Shown here one piece after another: positions 1 through 12,300 of a DNA stretch of 64,000 nt. A program made the translations under genes and the position numbers. Source of the stretch: Calliopsis andreniformis (taxonomy: Eukaryota; Arthropoda; Insecta; Hymenoptera; Andrenidae); the NCBI RefSeq assembly GCF_051401765.1, contig NW_027480438.1, positions 7,440,001 through 7,504,000 on the forward strand, read 5' to 3'. The notes under the pieces are model-generated. The model was not told the DNA's origin and did not search any database. It saw only the letters and a program-made list of their open reading frames with translations. Positions within the stretch are counted from its first letter, which is position 1. Each line of letters begins with the position of its first letter.

Positions 1-1330
1 AACCCTCATTCTTCAATCTTCAATACCCAATGCTCAATCTTCAATTCTCAATACTCAATCCTTAATCCTCAGACCTCAAACATCAATATTCAACCCCCAG
101 TCCTCGTCCTCAATCCACAACACTCAATCCTCAATCCTCGATCTTCAATCATCAATATTCAATCTTCAATTTTCAATTCTCAATCCTCAATCCTCAATCC
201 TCAATCCCCAATCTTCAATCCTCAATCCTCAAAACTCAATCCTCAATCCTCAATCTTCAATCCTCAACACTCAATCTTCAATCCCCAACCCTCAATCTTC
301 AATCCTCAATACTCAATCTTCAATCCTCAATCCTTAATACTCAACCATCAATCCTCATTCTTCAATCCTCAATACCCAATCCTCAATCTTCAATCCTCAA
401 GCCTCAATACTCAATCCTCAATCGTCAATCCTCAATCCCCAATCCTCAATCTTCTATCCTCAATCCTGAAACCTCAATCCTCAATGCTCAATCGTCAATC
501 CTCAATCTTCAATCCTCAATACTCAGTCTTCAATACTCAATCCTCAATCCTCAATCCTCAATCCTCAGTACTCAATCGTCAGTCTTCAATCCTCAACACT
601 CAATCTTCAATTCTCAATCCCCAATCCTCAATCCTCAATCCTCAATCTTCAATCCTCAGTCCGCAATCCGCAATCTTCAATCATCAATACTCAATCTTCA
701 ATCCTCAATCCTCAATCATAAAATCCTCGATCCTCAATATTCAGCAGACAACCCTCAACCACCAATACTCAATACTCAACCATCAATGCTCAATTCTCAA
801 TACTCAATAGAATATACTGAATTCTCAGTTTTCAATACCCAATCCTCAATCTTCAATATTCAAGTCTCCTTCCACAAACATCTATTCTCATCACTCAACC
901 CTCAACACTCAGTCCTCAATCTTCAATCCTCAATCCTCAATCCTCAATCGTCAATACTCAATCCTCAATCCTCAACCCTCGATCCTCAGTCCTCAAACCT
1001 GAATCCTCAATCCTCAATCTTCAATCTTCAATCCTCAATACCCAATCCTCAATCTTCAATCCTCAATCCTCAATCCTCAATCCTCAATCCTCAATCTTCA
1101 ATCCTCAATCCTCAAAACTCAATCCTCAATCCTCAATCTTCAATCCTCAAAACTCAATCTTCAATCCTCAACGCTCAATCTTCAATCCTCAATGCTCAAT
1201 CTTCCATCCTCAATCCTCAATCCTCAATTCTCAATCCTCAATCCTCAGTCCTCAGTCCTCAAACAGCAATCCTCAACCCTCAGCCTTCATCCTCAATCCT
1301 CAATCTTCAATCCTCAATCCTCAATCCTGA
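1..1330 (+). repeat. Segment duplicated at 6,250-7,579 (offset 6,249)
   Basis: The window opens inside a higher-order segment that recurs 6,249 bp downstream. Shared landmarks include the stretch with CAGACCTCAAACATC near 70 (6,319), the ACCCCCAGTCCTCGTCC spelling just after it, and the A core at 809 (7,058). Further versions lie near 12,340, 27,440 and 31,800. The segment around 19,700-19,990 is a more diverged version. The left part of this segment in the genome is cut off by the window edge. Confidence 0.85.
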
Positions 1331-2490
1331 AACCCTCAACCCTCAATATTCAACACACAACCCTCAACCTTCAATCCTCAATACTCAACCGTCAATCCTC
1401 AATTCTCAATACTTAATAGAATATCCTGAATTCTCAGTTTTCAACACTCAATCCTCAAACTTCAATCTTCAATTCCCAATCCTCTATCATCAATCGTCAA
1501 TTCTCAATCCTTAATCCTGAAACCTCAATCCTCAATGCTCAATCCTCAATCCTCAATCTTCAATCCTCAATACTCAGTCTTCAATACTCAATCCCCAATC
1601 CTCAATCCTCAATCCTCAGTACTCAATCGTCAGTCTTCAATCCTCAACACTCAATCTTCAATTCTCAATCCCCAATCCTCAATCCTCAATCCTCATTCTT
1701 CAATCCTCAATACCCAATCCTCAATCTTCAATCCTCAATCCTCAATCCTCAATTCTCAGTCCTCAATCCTCAGTCCTCAGTCCTCAAACATCAATCCTCA
1801 ACCCTCAGCCCTCATCCTCAATCCTCAATCCTCAATCCTCATTCCTCAATCCTCAATCCCCAATCTTCTATCTTCAATCCTCAATACTCAATCTTCAATC
1901 CTCAATCCTCAGTCCTCAAACCTCAATTCTGAATCCTCAATCCTGAATCCTCAATCTTTAATCCTCAGACCTCAACCATCAATGCTCAATTCTCAATACT
2001 CAATAGAATATACTGAATTCTCAGTTTTCAATACCCAATCCTCAATCTTCAATTTTCAAGTCTCCATCCGCAAACATCTATTCTCATCACTCAGCCCTCA
2101 ACAATCAGTCCTCAATCTTCAATCCTCAAACCTCAATCCTCAATCTTCAATCCTCAATACTCAGTCTTCAATCCTCAATCCTCAATCCTCAATCCTCAAT
2201 ACTCAATCCTCAATCCTCAATCCTCAATATTCAACACACAACCCTCAAACATCAATCCTCAATACTCAACCATCAATTCTCAATTCTCAATACTCAATAG
2301 AATATTCTGAATTCTCGGTTTTCAATACTCAATCCTCAATCTTCAATCTTCAAGTCTCCATCCACAAACATCTATTCTAATCACTCAGCCCTCAACAATC
2401 AGTCTTCAATCTTCAATCCTCAATCCTCAATCCTCAATCTTCTATCTTCAATCCCCAATCCTCTATCATCAATCCTCAATTCTCAATCCT
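1320..2490 (+). repeat. A-core segment, also found at 23.5-24.2 and 25.3-25.8 kb
   Basis: It contains A cores at 1,418, 2,005 and 2,299. The part to about 2,050 aligns with 23,469-24,199 at a constant offset of 22,149 (cores 1,418 to 23,567 and 2,005 to 24,154). From about 2,050 the segment instead follows 25,323 onward at offset 23,273 (core 2,299 to 25,572). The change of partner marks an old exchange point near 2,050. At about 25,741 the later copy has lost one base relative to this one, in TATCATCAATCC. Confidence 0.75.
2222..2408 (+). repeat. Core landmark, family A (type example)
   Basis: This core of about 190 bp opens with CAATATTCAACACACAACC, passes through ACTCAATAGAATATTC and GAATTCTC, and closes around CACAAACATC and the ATCAGTC spelling. 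It is 26-27 consecutive heptads, all in register, so it looks like satellite units that diverged by substitution without indels. Family A copies, given as the position of AGAA, are: 809, 1418, 2005, 2299, 2963, 3286, 3979, 4414, 5090, 5525, 5799, 7058, 8127, 8562, 11107, 11542, 11816, 13199, 13522, 14591, 15026, 20692, 21022, 22293, 22587, 23132, 23567, 24154, 25278, 25572, 26207, 26642, 26916, 28299, 28622, 29461, 29896, 30572, 31007, 31281, 32664, 32987, 34056 and 34491. Copies 4414, 8562, 15026, 29896 and 34491 lack the GAATTC part. No family A copy was found to the right of 34.5 kb. Confidence 0.85.
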
Positions 2491-5400
2491 CAATCCTGAA
2501 ACCTCAATCCTCAATGCTCAATCCTCAATCCTCAATCTTCAATCCTCAATACTCAGTCTTCAATACTCAATCCTCAATCCTCAATCCTCAATCCTCAGTA
2601 CTCAATCGTCAGTCTTCAATCCTCAACACTCAATCTTCAATTCTCAATCCCCAATCCTCAATCCTCAATCCTCATTCTTCAATCCTCAATCTTCAATCCT
2701 CAATCCTCAACTCTCAGTCCTCAATCCTCAGTCCTCAGTCCTCAAACATCAATCCTCAACCCTCAGCCCTCATCCTCAATCCTCAATCCTCAATCCTCAA
2801 TCCTCAACCCTCAATCCCCAATCTTCTATCTTCAATCCTCAATACTCAATCTTCAATCCTCAATCCTCAGTCCTCAAACCTCAATTCTGAATCCTCAATC
2901 CTGAATCCTCAATCTTTAATCCTCAGACCTCAGCCATCAATGCTCAATTCTCAATACTCAACAGAACATCCTGAATTCTCAGTTTTCAATGCTCAATCCC
3001 CTATCTTCAATTTTAAAATCTCAATCCACAAACATCAAATCTCATCACTCAACCCTCAACACACAGTCCTCAATCTTCAGTCCTCAATCCTCAATCCTCA
3101 ATCGTCAATCCTCAATCCTCAATCTTCAATCCTCAGTCCGCAATCCGCAATCTTCAATCATCAATACTCAATCTTCAATCCTCAATCCTCAATCATAAAA
3201 TCCTCGATCCTCAATATTCAGCAGACAACCCTCAACCACCAATACTCAATACTCAACCATCAATGCTCAATTCTCAATACTCAATAGAATATACTGAATT
3301 CTCAGTTTTCAATACCCAATCCTCAATCTTCAATATTCAAGTCTCCTTCCACAAACATCTATTCTCATCACTCAACCCTCAACACTCAGTCCTCAATCTT
3401 CAACCCTCAATCCTCAATCCTCAATCGTCAATACTCAATCCTCAATCCTCAACCCTCGATCCTCAGTCCTCAAACCTCAATCCTCAATCCTCAATCTTCA
3501 ATCTTCAATCCTCAATACCCAATCCTCAATCTTCAATACTCAATCCTCAATCCTCAATCCTCAATCCTCAATCTTCAATCCTCAATCCCCAAACCTCAAT
3601 CCTCAATCCTCAATCTTCAATCCTCAACACTCAATCTTCAATCCTCAACGCTCAATCTTCAATCCTCAATACTCAATCTTCCATCCTCAATCCTCAATCC
3701 TCAATTCTCAATCCTTAACCCTGAAACCTCAATCCTCAATGCTCAATCCTCAATCCTCAATCTTCAATCCTCAATACTCAGTCCTCAATACTCAATCCTC
3801 AATCCTCAATCCTCATTCCTCAATCCTCAATCCCCAATCTTCTATCTTCAATCCTCAATACTCAATCTTCAATCCTCAATCCTCAGTCCTCAAACCTCAA
3901 TTCTGAATCCTCAATCCTGAATCCTCAATCTTTAATCCTCAGACCTCAACCATCAATGCTCAATTCTCAATACTCAATAGAATATACTGAATTCTCAGTT
4001 TTCAATACCCAATCCTCAATCTTCAATATTCAAGTCTCCATCCACAAACATCTATTCTCATCACTCAACCCTCAACACTCAGTCCTCAATCTTCAATCCT
4101 CAATCCTCAATCCTCAATCGTCAATACTCAATCCTCAATCCTCAACCCTCGATCGTCAGTCCTCAAACCTCAATCCTCAATCCTCAATCTTCAATCTTCA
4201 ATCCTCAATACTCAATCTTCAATCTTCAATCTTCAATCCTCAATCCTCAATCCTCAATCCTCAATCCGCAATCCTCAATCTTCAATCCTCATTACTCAAT
4301 CTTCAATCCTCAATCCTCAATCCTGAAACCCTCAACCCTCAATATTCAACAAACAACCCTCAACCTTCAATCCTCAATACTCAACCGTCAATCCTCAATT
4401 CTCAATACTTAATAGAATCCTCAAACTTCAATCTTCAAGTCTCCATCCACAAACATGTATTCTCATCACTCAACCCTGAACACTCAGCCCACAATCTTCA
4501 ATCCTCAATCCTCAATCCTCAATCCTCAATCCTCAATCCTCACTCATCAATCCTCAATCCTCAATCCTCAATCCTCATTCTTCAATCCTCAATCCTCAAT
4601 CCTCAATCTGCAATCCTCAATACTCAATCCTGAATCCTCAATCGTCAATCCTCAAACCCAAATCCTCTATCATCAATACTCAATCCTCAATCCTCAATCC
4701 TCAATCCTGAATCCTCAATCCTCAATCCTCCATACTCAATCTTCAATCCTCAATCCTCAATCCTCAATCTTCAATCCTCAATCCTCAATCCTCAATTCTC
4801 AATCCTCAATCCTCAGTCCTCAGTCCTCATTCTTCAATCCTCAATACCCAATCCTCAATCTTCAATCCTCAATCCTCAATCCTCAACCCTCAGCCCTCAT
4901 CCTCAATCCTCAATCCTCAATCCTCAATCCTCAATCCTCAATCCCCAATCTTCTATCTTCAATCCTCAATACTCAATCTTCAATCCTCAATCCTCAGTCC
5001 TCAAACCTCAATTCTGAATCCTCAATCCTGAATCATCAATCCTTAATCCTCAGACCTCAACCATCAATGCTCAATTCTCAATACTCAACAGAACATCCTG
5101 AATTCTCAGTTTTCAATGCTCAATCCCCTATCTTCAATTTTAAAATCTCAGTCCACAAGCATCAATTCTCATCACTCAACCCTCAACCCACAGTCCTCAA
5201 TCTTCAATCCTCAATCCTCAATCCTCAATGGTCAATCCTCAATCCTCAATCTTCAATCCTCAGTCCGCAATCCGCAATCTTCAATCATCAATACTCAATC
5301 TTCAATCTTCAATCCTCAATACTCAATCTTCAATCTTCAATCTTCAATCCTCAGTCCTCAATCCTCAATCCTCAATCTGCAATCCTCAATCCTCAATCCT

Positions 5401-6045
5401 CATTACTCAATCTTCAATCCTCAATCCTCAATCCTGAAACCCTCAACCCTCAATATTCAACACACAACCCTCAACCTTCAATCCTCAATACTCAACCGTC
5501 AATCCTCAATTCTCAATACTTAATAGAATATCCTGAATTCTCAGTTTTCAACACTCAATCCTCAAACTTCAATCTTCAAGTCTCCATCCACAAACATGAA
5601 TTCTCATCACTCAACCCTGAACACTCAGCCCACAATCTTCAATCCTCAATCCTCAATACTCAATCCTCAGTCCTCAGTCCTTAATCTTCAATACTCAACC
5701 CTCAATCCTAAAATCCTCAACCCTCAATGTTCAACACACAATCCTCAACCATCAATCCTCAATACTCAGCCATCAATGCTCAATTCTCAATACTCAATAG
5801 AATATGCTGAATTCTCAGTTTTCAATACTCATTCCTCAGTCTTCAATCTTCAAGCCTCCATCCACAAACATGTATTCTCATCACTCAACCCTCAACCCTC
5901 AGTCCTCGTCCTCCATCCTCAATCCTCAATCCTCAATCCTCAATCTTCAGTCCTCAATCCTCGACCCTCAATCCTCTGCCTTCAAACCTCAATTCCGAAT
6001 CCTCAATCCTGGATTCTCAATCTCCATCCCTCAGTCCGCAACAAT

Positions 6046-6200
6046 CTATTGTCAATCCTCAATCCTCAACAGAATATCCTCAATTCACAGCTTTCAACAC
6101 TCAATCCCCAATCTTCAATATTCAAATCTCAATCCACAAACATCAATGCTCATCACTCAACCCTCAACACTCAGTCCTCAATCTTCAATCCTCAATCTTC
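6046..6200 (+). repeat. Core landmark, family D (type example)
   Basis: This core variant reads AGAATATCCTCAATTCACAG instead of the GAATTC form, then continues like family A through AAATCTCAATCCACA and the CACTCAGTCC spelling. It is often preceded by a TCCGCAACAATC and ATTGTCAATCC stretch. Copies, given as the position of AGAA, are: 6071, 9766, 12088, 16237, 27188, 31553, 35695, 39261, 46366, 58522, 61337, 62518 and 63133. D is the only family spread over the whole window, which suggests it predates the separation of the A-rich and B/C-rich parts (inference). Confidence 0.8.
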
Positions 6201-8819
6201 AATCCTCAATACTCAATCTGCAATCCTGAATCCTCAATCCTCAATCCTCAACCCTCATTCTTCAATCTTCAATACCCAATCCTCAATCTTCAATTCTCAA
6301 TACTCAATCCTTAATCCTCAGACCTCAAACATCAATATTCAACCCCCAGTCCTCGTCCTCAATCCACAACACTCAATCCTCAATCCTCGATCTTCAATCA
6401 TCAATATTCAATCTTCAATTTTCAATTCTCAATCCTCAATCCTCAATCCTCAATCCCCAATCTTCAATCCTCAATCCTCAAAACTCAATCCTCAATCCTC
6501 AATCTTCAATCCTCAACACTCAATCTTCAATCCCCAACCCTCAATCTTCAATCCTCAATACTCAATCTTCAATCCTCAATCCTTAATACTCAACCATCAA
6601 TCCTCATTCTTCAATCCTCAATACCCAATCCTCAATCTTCAATCCTCAAGCCTCAATACTCAATCCTCAATCGTCAATCCTCAATCCCCAATCCTCAATC
6701 TTCTATCCTCAATCCTGAAACCTCAATCCTCAATGCTCAATCGTCAATCCTCAATCTTCAATCCTCAATACTCAGTCTTCAATACTCAATCCTCAATCCT
6801 CAATCCTCAATCCTCAGTACTCAATCGTCAGTCTTCAATCCTCAACACTCAATCTTCAATTCTCAATCCCCAATCCTCAATCCTCAATCCTCAATCTTCA
6901 ATCCTCAGTCCGCAATCCGCAATCTTCAATCATCAATACTCAATCTTCAATCCTCAATCCTCAATCATAAAATCCTCGATCCTCAATATTCAGCAGACAA
7001 CCCTCAACCACCAATACTCAATACTCAACCATCAATGCTCAATTCTCAATACTCAATAGAATATACTGAATTCTCAGTTTTCAATACCCAATCCTCAATC
7101 TTCAATATTCAAGTCTCCTTCCACAAACATCTATTCTCATCACTCAACCCTCAACACTCAGTCCTCAATCTTCAATCCTCAATCCTCAATCCTCAATCGT
7201 CAATACTCAATCCTCAATCCTCAACCCTCGATCCTCAGTCCTCAAACCTGAATCCTCAATCCTCAATCTTCAATCTTCAATCCTCAATACCCAATCCTCA
7301 ATCTTCAATCCTCAATCCTCAATCCTCAATCCTCAATCCTCAATCTTCAATCCTCAATCCTCAAAACTCAATCCTCAATCCTCAATCTTCAATCCTCAAC
7401 ACTCAATCTTCAATCCTCAACGCTCAATCTTCAATCCTCAATGCTCAATCTTCCATCCTCAATCCTCAATCCTCAATTCTCAATCCTCAATCCTCAGTCC
7501 TCAGTCCTCAAACAGCAATCCTCAACCCTCAGCCTTCATCCTCAATCCTCAATCTTCAATCCTCAATCCTCAATCCTCAATCTTCTATCTTCAATCCCCA
7601 ATCCTCTATCATCAATCCTCAATTCTCAATCCTTAATCCTGAAACCTCAATCCTCAATGCTCAATCCTCAATCCTCAATCTTCAATCCTCAATTCTCAGT
7701 CTTCAATACTCAATCCTCAATCCTCAATCCTCAATCCTCAGTACTCAATCGTCAGTCTTCAATCCTCAACACTCAATCTTCAATTCTCAATCCCCAATTC
7801 TCAATCCTCAATCCTCATTCTTCAATCCTCAATACCCAATCCTCAATCTTCAATCCTCAATCCTCAATCCTCAATTCTCAGTCCTCAATCCTCAGTCCTC
7901 AGTCCTCAAACATCAATCCTCAACCCTCAGCCCTCATCCTCAATCCTGAATCCTCAATCCTCATTCCTCAATCCTCAATCCCCAATCTTCTATCTTCAAT
8001 CCTCAATACTCAATCTTCAATCCTCAATCCTCAGACCTCAAACCTCAATTCTGAATCCTCAATCCTGAATCCTCAATCTTTAATCCTCACACCTCAACCA
8101 TCAATGCTCAATTCTCAATACTCAATAGAATATACTGAATTCTCAGTTTTCAATACCCAATCCTCAATCTTTAATATTCAAGTCTCCATTCACAAACATC
8201 TATTCTCATCACTCAACCCTCAACACTCAGTCCTCAATCTTCAATCCTCAATCCTCAATCCTCAATCGTCAATACTCAATCCTCAATCCTCAACCCTCGA
8301 TCCTCAGTCCTCAAGCCTCAATCCTCAATCCTCAATCTTCAATCTTCAATCCTCAATACTCAATCTTCAATCTTCAATCTTCAATCCTCAATCCTCAATC
8401 CTCAATCCTCAATCCGCAATCCTCAATCTTCAATCCTCATTACTCAATCTTCAATCCTCAATCCTCAATCCGGAAACCCTCAACCCTCAATATTCAACAC
8501 ACAACCCTCAACCGTCAATCCTCAATACTCAACCGTCAATCCTCAATTCTCAATACTTAATAGAATCCTCAAACTTCAATCTTCAAGTCTCCATCCACAA
8601 ACATGAATTGTCACCACTCAACCCTGAACACTCAGCCCACAATCTTCAATCCTCAATCCTCAATCCTCAGTCATCAATCCTCAATCTTCAATACTCAATC
8701 CTCAATCCTCAATCCTCAATCCTCAATCCTCATTCCTCAAACCTCAATCCTCAACCCTCAGTCCTCATCCTCAATTCTCAATACTCAATCCTCAATCCTC
8801 AATCCACAATCTCCAATCC

Positions 8820-8936
8820 TCAATAATCAATCTCCTATCCTAGATCCTCAATCCCCAATACTCTATCCTTAATCCTCAATATTCAATCCTCTATCCCCAG
8901 TCCACAATCTTCAATCCCCAAAGCTCAATAATCAAT
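8820..8936 (+). repeat. Second landmark, CCTAGATCC / CCCCAAAGC (type example)
   Basis: This conserved run of about 16 in-register heptads starts near TCAATCTCCTATCCTAGATC and ends at CCCCAAAGCTCAATAATC, with CCCCAGTCCACAATC between. Full copies, by approximate position of CAAAGC, are: 8919, 10203, 15383, 16673, 18508, 34848, 36131, 37958, 38578, 40264, 45063, 45683, 47369, 60655 and 61795. Partial copies with only the CCTAGATCC half occur near 42,060, 49,165 and 54,580. It mostly lies in the B/C-rich parts and the right ends of blocks L, M and R. Confidence 0.82.
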
Positions 8937-9189
8937 CCTCAATCCTCAGTCCTCAATCGTCAATCATCAATCCACAATCTTCAATACTCAATACCCAGTC
9001 CTCAATCCTCATTCCTCAATCCTCAATCATCAATCCTCAATCTTCAATAATCAATCGTCAATCCTCTATCCTCAATCCCCAATACTCAATCTTCAATCCT
9101 CAATCCTCAATCCTCAATCCTCAACCCTCAGCCCTGATCCTCGATCCTCAATCCTGAATCCTCAATCCTCAATCTTCAATGCTCAATCT

Positions 9190-9330
9190 TCAATCCTCAA
9201 TCCTCAATCCTCAATACTCAACCATCGATCCTCAATTCCCAATACTCAATAGAATATCCTGGATTCTCAGTATTCAATACTCAAACCTCAATCCTCAACC
9301 ATCAGCCCTCATCCTCCATCCTCAATCCTC
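9190..9330 (+). repeat. Core landmark, family C (type example)
   Basis: This variant reads AGAATATCCTGGATTCTCAG (or CTGAATTCTCAG in later copies), followed by TATTCAATACTCAAAC and then CAGCCCTCATCCTCCATCC, so it leaves the A/B/D pattern after about 35 bp. Copies, given as the position of AGAA or equivalent, are: 9251, 15715, 17565, 21672, 24657, 35180, 37023, 39485, 39957 (AGGA), 41239, 42965, 43815, 46590, 47062, 48344, 50070, 50920, 51924, 52906, 55484, 56334, 56641, 57623 and 59529. The GG form loses the GAATTC site. The CCTCATCC tail includes a 6-bp unit. Confidence 0.8.
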
Positions 9331-12300
9331 AATCCCCAAACCTCAATCTTCAATCCTCAATACTCAATCTTCGATCCTCAATCCTCAACACTCAATCCTC
9401 AATCCTCAATCCTCAGTCATGAATACTCAATCTTCAATACTCAATCCTCAATCCTCAATCCTCAATCCTCAATCCTCAATCCTCAATCCTCACTCCTCAA
9501 ACCTCAATCCTCAACCCTCAGTCCTCATCCTCAATTCTCAATTCTCAATCCTCAATCCTCAATCCTCAATCTTCAATCCTCGATACTCAATCTTCAATCC
9601 TCAGTCCTCAATCCTCAATCCTCAATCCTCAACCCTCAATCCTCAATCTTCAATCCTCAACCGTCAGTCCTCGTCCTCAATCCTCAATCCTCAATCCTCA
9701 CTCCTCAATCCTCGTCCCACAAACCTCAATCCTCAGTCCTCAGTCATCAATCCTCAATCTCCAATAGAATATCCTCAATTCACAGTTTTCAATACTCAAT
9801 CCCCAATCTTCAATCTACAAATCTCAATCCACAGACATCAATTCTCATCACTCAACCCTCAACACTCAGTCCTCAATCTTCAGTCCTCAATCCTCAATCC
9901 TCAACCTTCAATCCTCAATCCTCAATCATCAATCCTCAATCCTCAATCCTCAGTCATCAATCCTCAATCTTCAATACTCAATCCTCAATCCTCAATCCTC
10001 AATCCTCAATCCTCATTCCTCAATCCTCAATCCTCAACCCTCAGTCCTCATCCTCAATTCTCAATACTCAATCCTCAAACCTCAATCCTCAATCTTCAGT
10101 CCTCAATAATAAATCTCCTATCCTAGATCCTCAATCCCCAATACACTATCCTTAATCCTGAATACTCAATCCTCTATCCCCAGTCCACAATCTTCAATCC
10201 CCAAAGCTCAATAATCAATCCTGAATCCTCAGTCCTCAATCGTCAATCATCAATACACAATCTTCAGTACTCAATCCCCAGTCCTCAATCCTCAATCCTC
10301 AATCCTCAATCATCAATCCTCAATCTTCAATACTCAATCGTCTATCCTCAATCCTCAATCCCCAATACTCAATCTTCAATCCTCAATCCTCAATCCTCAA
10401 TCCTCAACCCTCAGCCCTGATCCTCGATCCTCAATCCTGAATCCTCAATCCTCAATCTTCAATCCTCAATACTCAGTCTTCAATCATCAATCCTCAATAC
10501 TCAATCCTCAATCCTCAATCCTCAATCATCAATCCTCAATCCTCAATCCTCATTCCTCAATCCTCAATCGTCAATACTCAATCCTCAATCCTCATTCTTC
10601 AATCCTCAATCCTCAATCCTCAATCTGCAATCCTCAATACTCAATCCTGAATCCTCAATCGTCAATCCTCAAACCCAAATCCTCTATCATCAATACTCAA
10701 TCCTCAATCCTCAATCCTCAATCCTGAATCCTCAATCCTCAATCCTCCATACTCAATCTTCAATCCTCAATCCTCAATCCTCAATCTTCAATCCTCAATC
10801 CTCAATCCTCAATTCTCAATCCTCAATCCTCAGTCCTCAGTCCTCATTCTTCAATCCTCAATACCCAATCCTCAATCTTCAATCCTCAATCCTCAATCCT
10901 CAACCCTCAGCCCTCATCCTCAATCCTCAATCCTCAATCCTCAATCCTCAATCCTCAATCCCCAATCTTCTATCTTCAATCCTCAATACTCAATCTTCAA
11001 TCCTCAATCCTCAGTCCTCAAACCTCAATTCTGAATCCTCAATCCTGAATCATCAATCCTTAATCCTCAGACCTCAACCATCAATGCTCAATTCTCAATA
11101 CTCAACAGAACATCCTGAATTCTCAGTTTTCAATGCTCAATCCCCTATCTTCAATTTTAAAATCTCAGTCCACAAGCATCAATTCTCATCACTCAACCCT
11201 CAACCCACAGTCCTCAATCTTCAATCCTCAGTCCTCAATCCTCAATCGTCAATCCTCAATCCTCAATCTTCAATCCTCAGTCCGCAATCCGCAATCTTCA
11301 ATCACCAATACTCAATCTTCAATCTTCAATCCTCAATACTCAATCTTCAATCTTCAATCTTCAATCCTCAATCCTCAATCCTCAATCCTCAATCCGCAAT
11401 CCTCAATCCTCAATCCTCATTACTCAATCTTCAATCCTCAATCCTCAATCCTGAAACCCTCAACCCTCAATATTCAACACACAACCCTCAACCTTCAATC
11501 CTCAATACTCAACCGTCAATCCTCAATTCTCAATACTTAATAGAATATCCTGAATTCTCAGTTTTCAACACTCAATCCTCAAACTTCAATCTTCAAGTCT
11601 CCATCCACAAACATGAATTCTCATCACTCAACCCTGAACACTCAGCCCACAATCTTCAATCCTCAATCCTCAATACTCAATCCTCAGTCCTCAGTCCTTA
11701 ATCTTCAATACTCAATCCTCAATCCTAAAATCCTCAACCCACAATGTTCAACACACAATCCTCAACCATCAATCCTCAATACTCAGCCATCAATGCTCAA
11801 TTCTCAATACTCAATAGAATATGCTGAATTCTCAGTTTTCAATACTCATTCCTCAATCTTCAGTCTTCAAGCCTCCATCCACAAACATGTATTCTCATCA
11901 CTCAACCCTCAACCCTCAGTCCTCGTCCTCCATCCTCAATCCTCAATCCTCAATCCTCAATCTTCAGTCCTCAATCCTCGACCCTCAATCCTCTGCCTTC
12001 AAACCTCAATTCCGAATCCTCAATCCTGGATTCTCAATCTCCATCCCTCAGTCCGCAACAATCTATTGTCAATCCTCAATCCTCAACAGAATATCCTCAA
12101 TTCACAGCTTTCAACACTCAATCCCCAATCTTCAATTTTCAAATCTCAATCCACAAACATCAATGCTCATCACTCAACCCTCAACACTCAGTCCTCAATC
12201 TTCAATCCTCAATCTTCAATCCTCAATACTCAATCTGCAATCCTGAATCCTCAATCCTCAATCCTCAACCCTCATTCTTCAATCTTCAATACCCAATCCT

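Larger units (their letters stand above)
2490..10545 (+). repeat. Higher-order block L (about 8 kb)
   Basis: Block L aligns with 27,826-36,474 (block R). The offset changes stepwise: 25,336 up to about 3,710, 25,482 up to about 6,870, then 25,929. The steps mean L lacks 146 bp near 3,710 and 447 bp near 6,870 relative to R. From about 4,573 it also aligns with block M at offset 6,017, then 6,464 after the 447-bp gap, then 6,471. It carries A cores, two D cores (6,071 and 9,766), one C core (9,251) and two AAAGC landmarks (8,919 and 10,201). Homology to R stops at about 10,545, where L joins M. Confidence 0.85.

Noticed and set aside
786..900. Recurring peptide with IHKH and MLNSQYSIEY read through the A core
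   Set aside because: It is the translation of the core landmark in one frame. Other frames through the same core are also open (for example MNSHHSTLN), so peptide conservation only reflects DNA duplication.
2310..2315. GAATTC palindromes in A and B cores as binding or restriction-modification sites
   Set aside because: The six-base palindrome is part of the inherited core spelling and is lost in many copies (families C and D). It would be useful as a restriction landmark, but nothing shows a function.
10100..10112. AATAAA-like polyadenylation signals (also near 16,572, 18,414 and 42,663) and CAAT boxes
   Set aside because: CAAT occurs in almost every heptad and AATAAA arises from a single change in CAATAATCAATC; there is no gene context for either.
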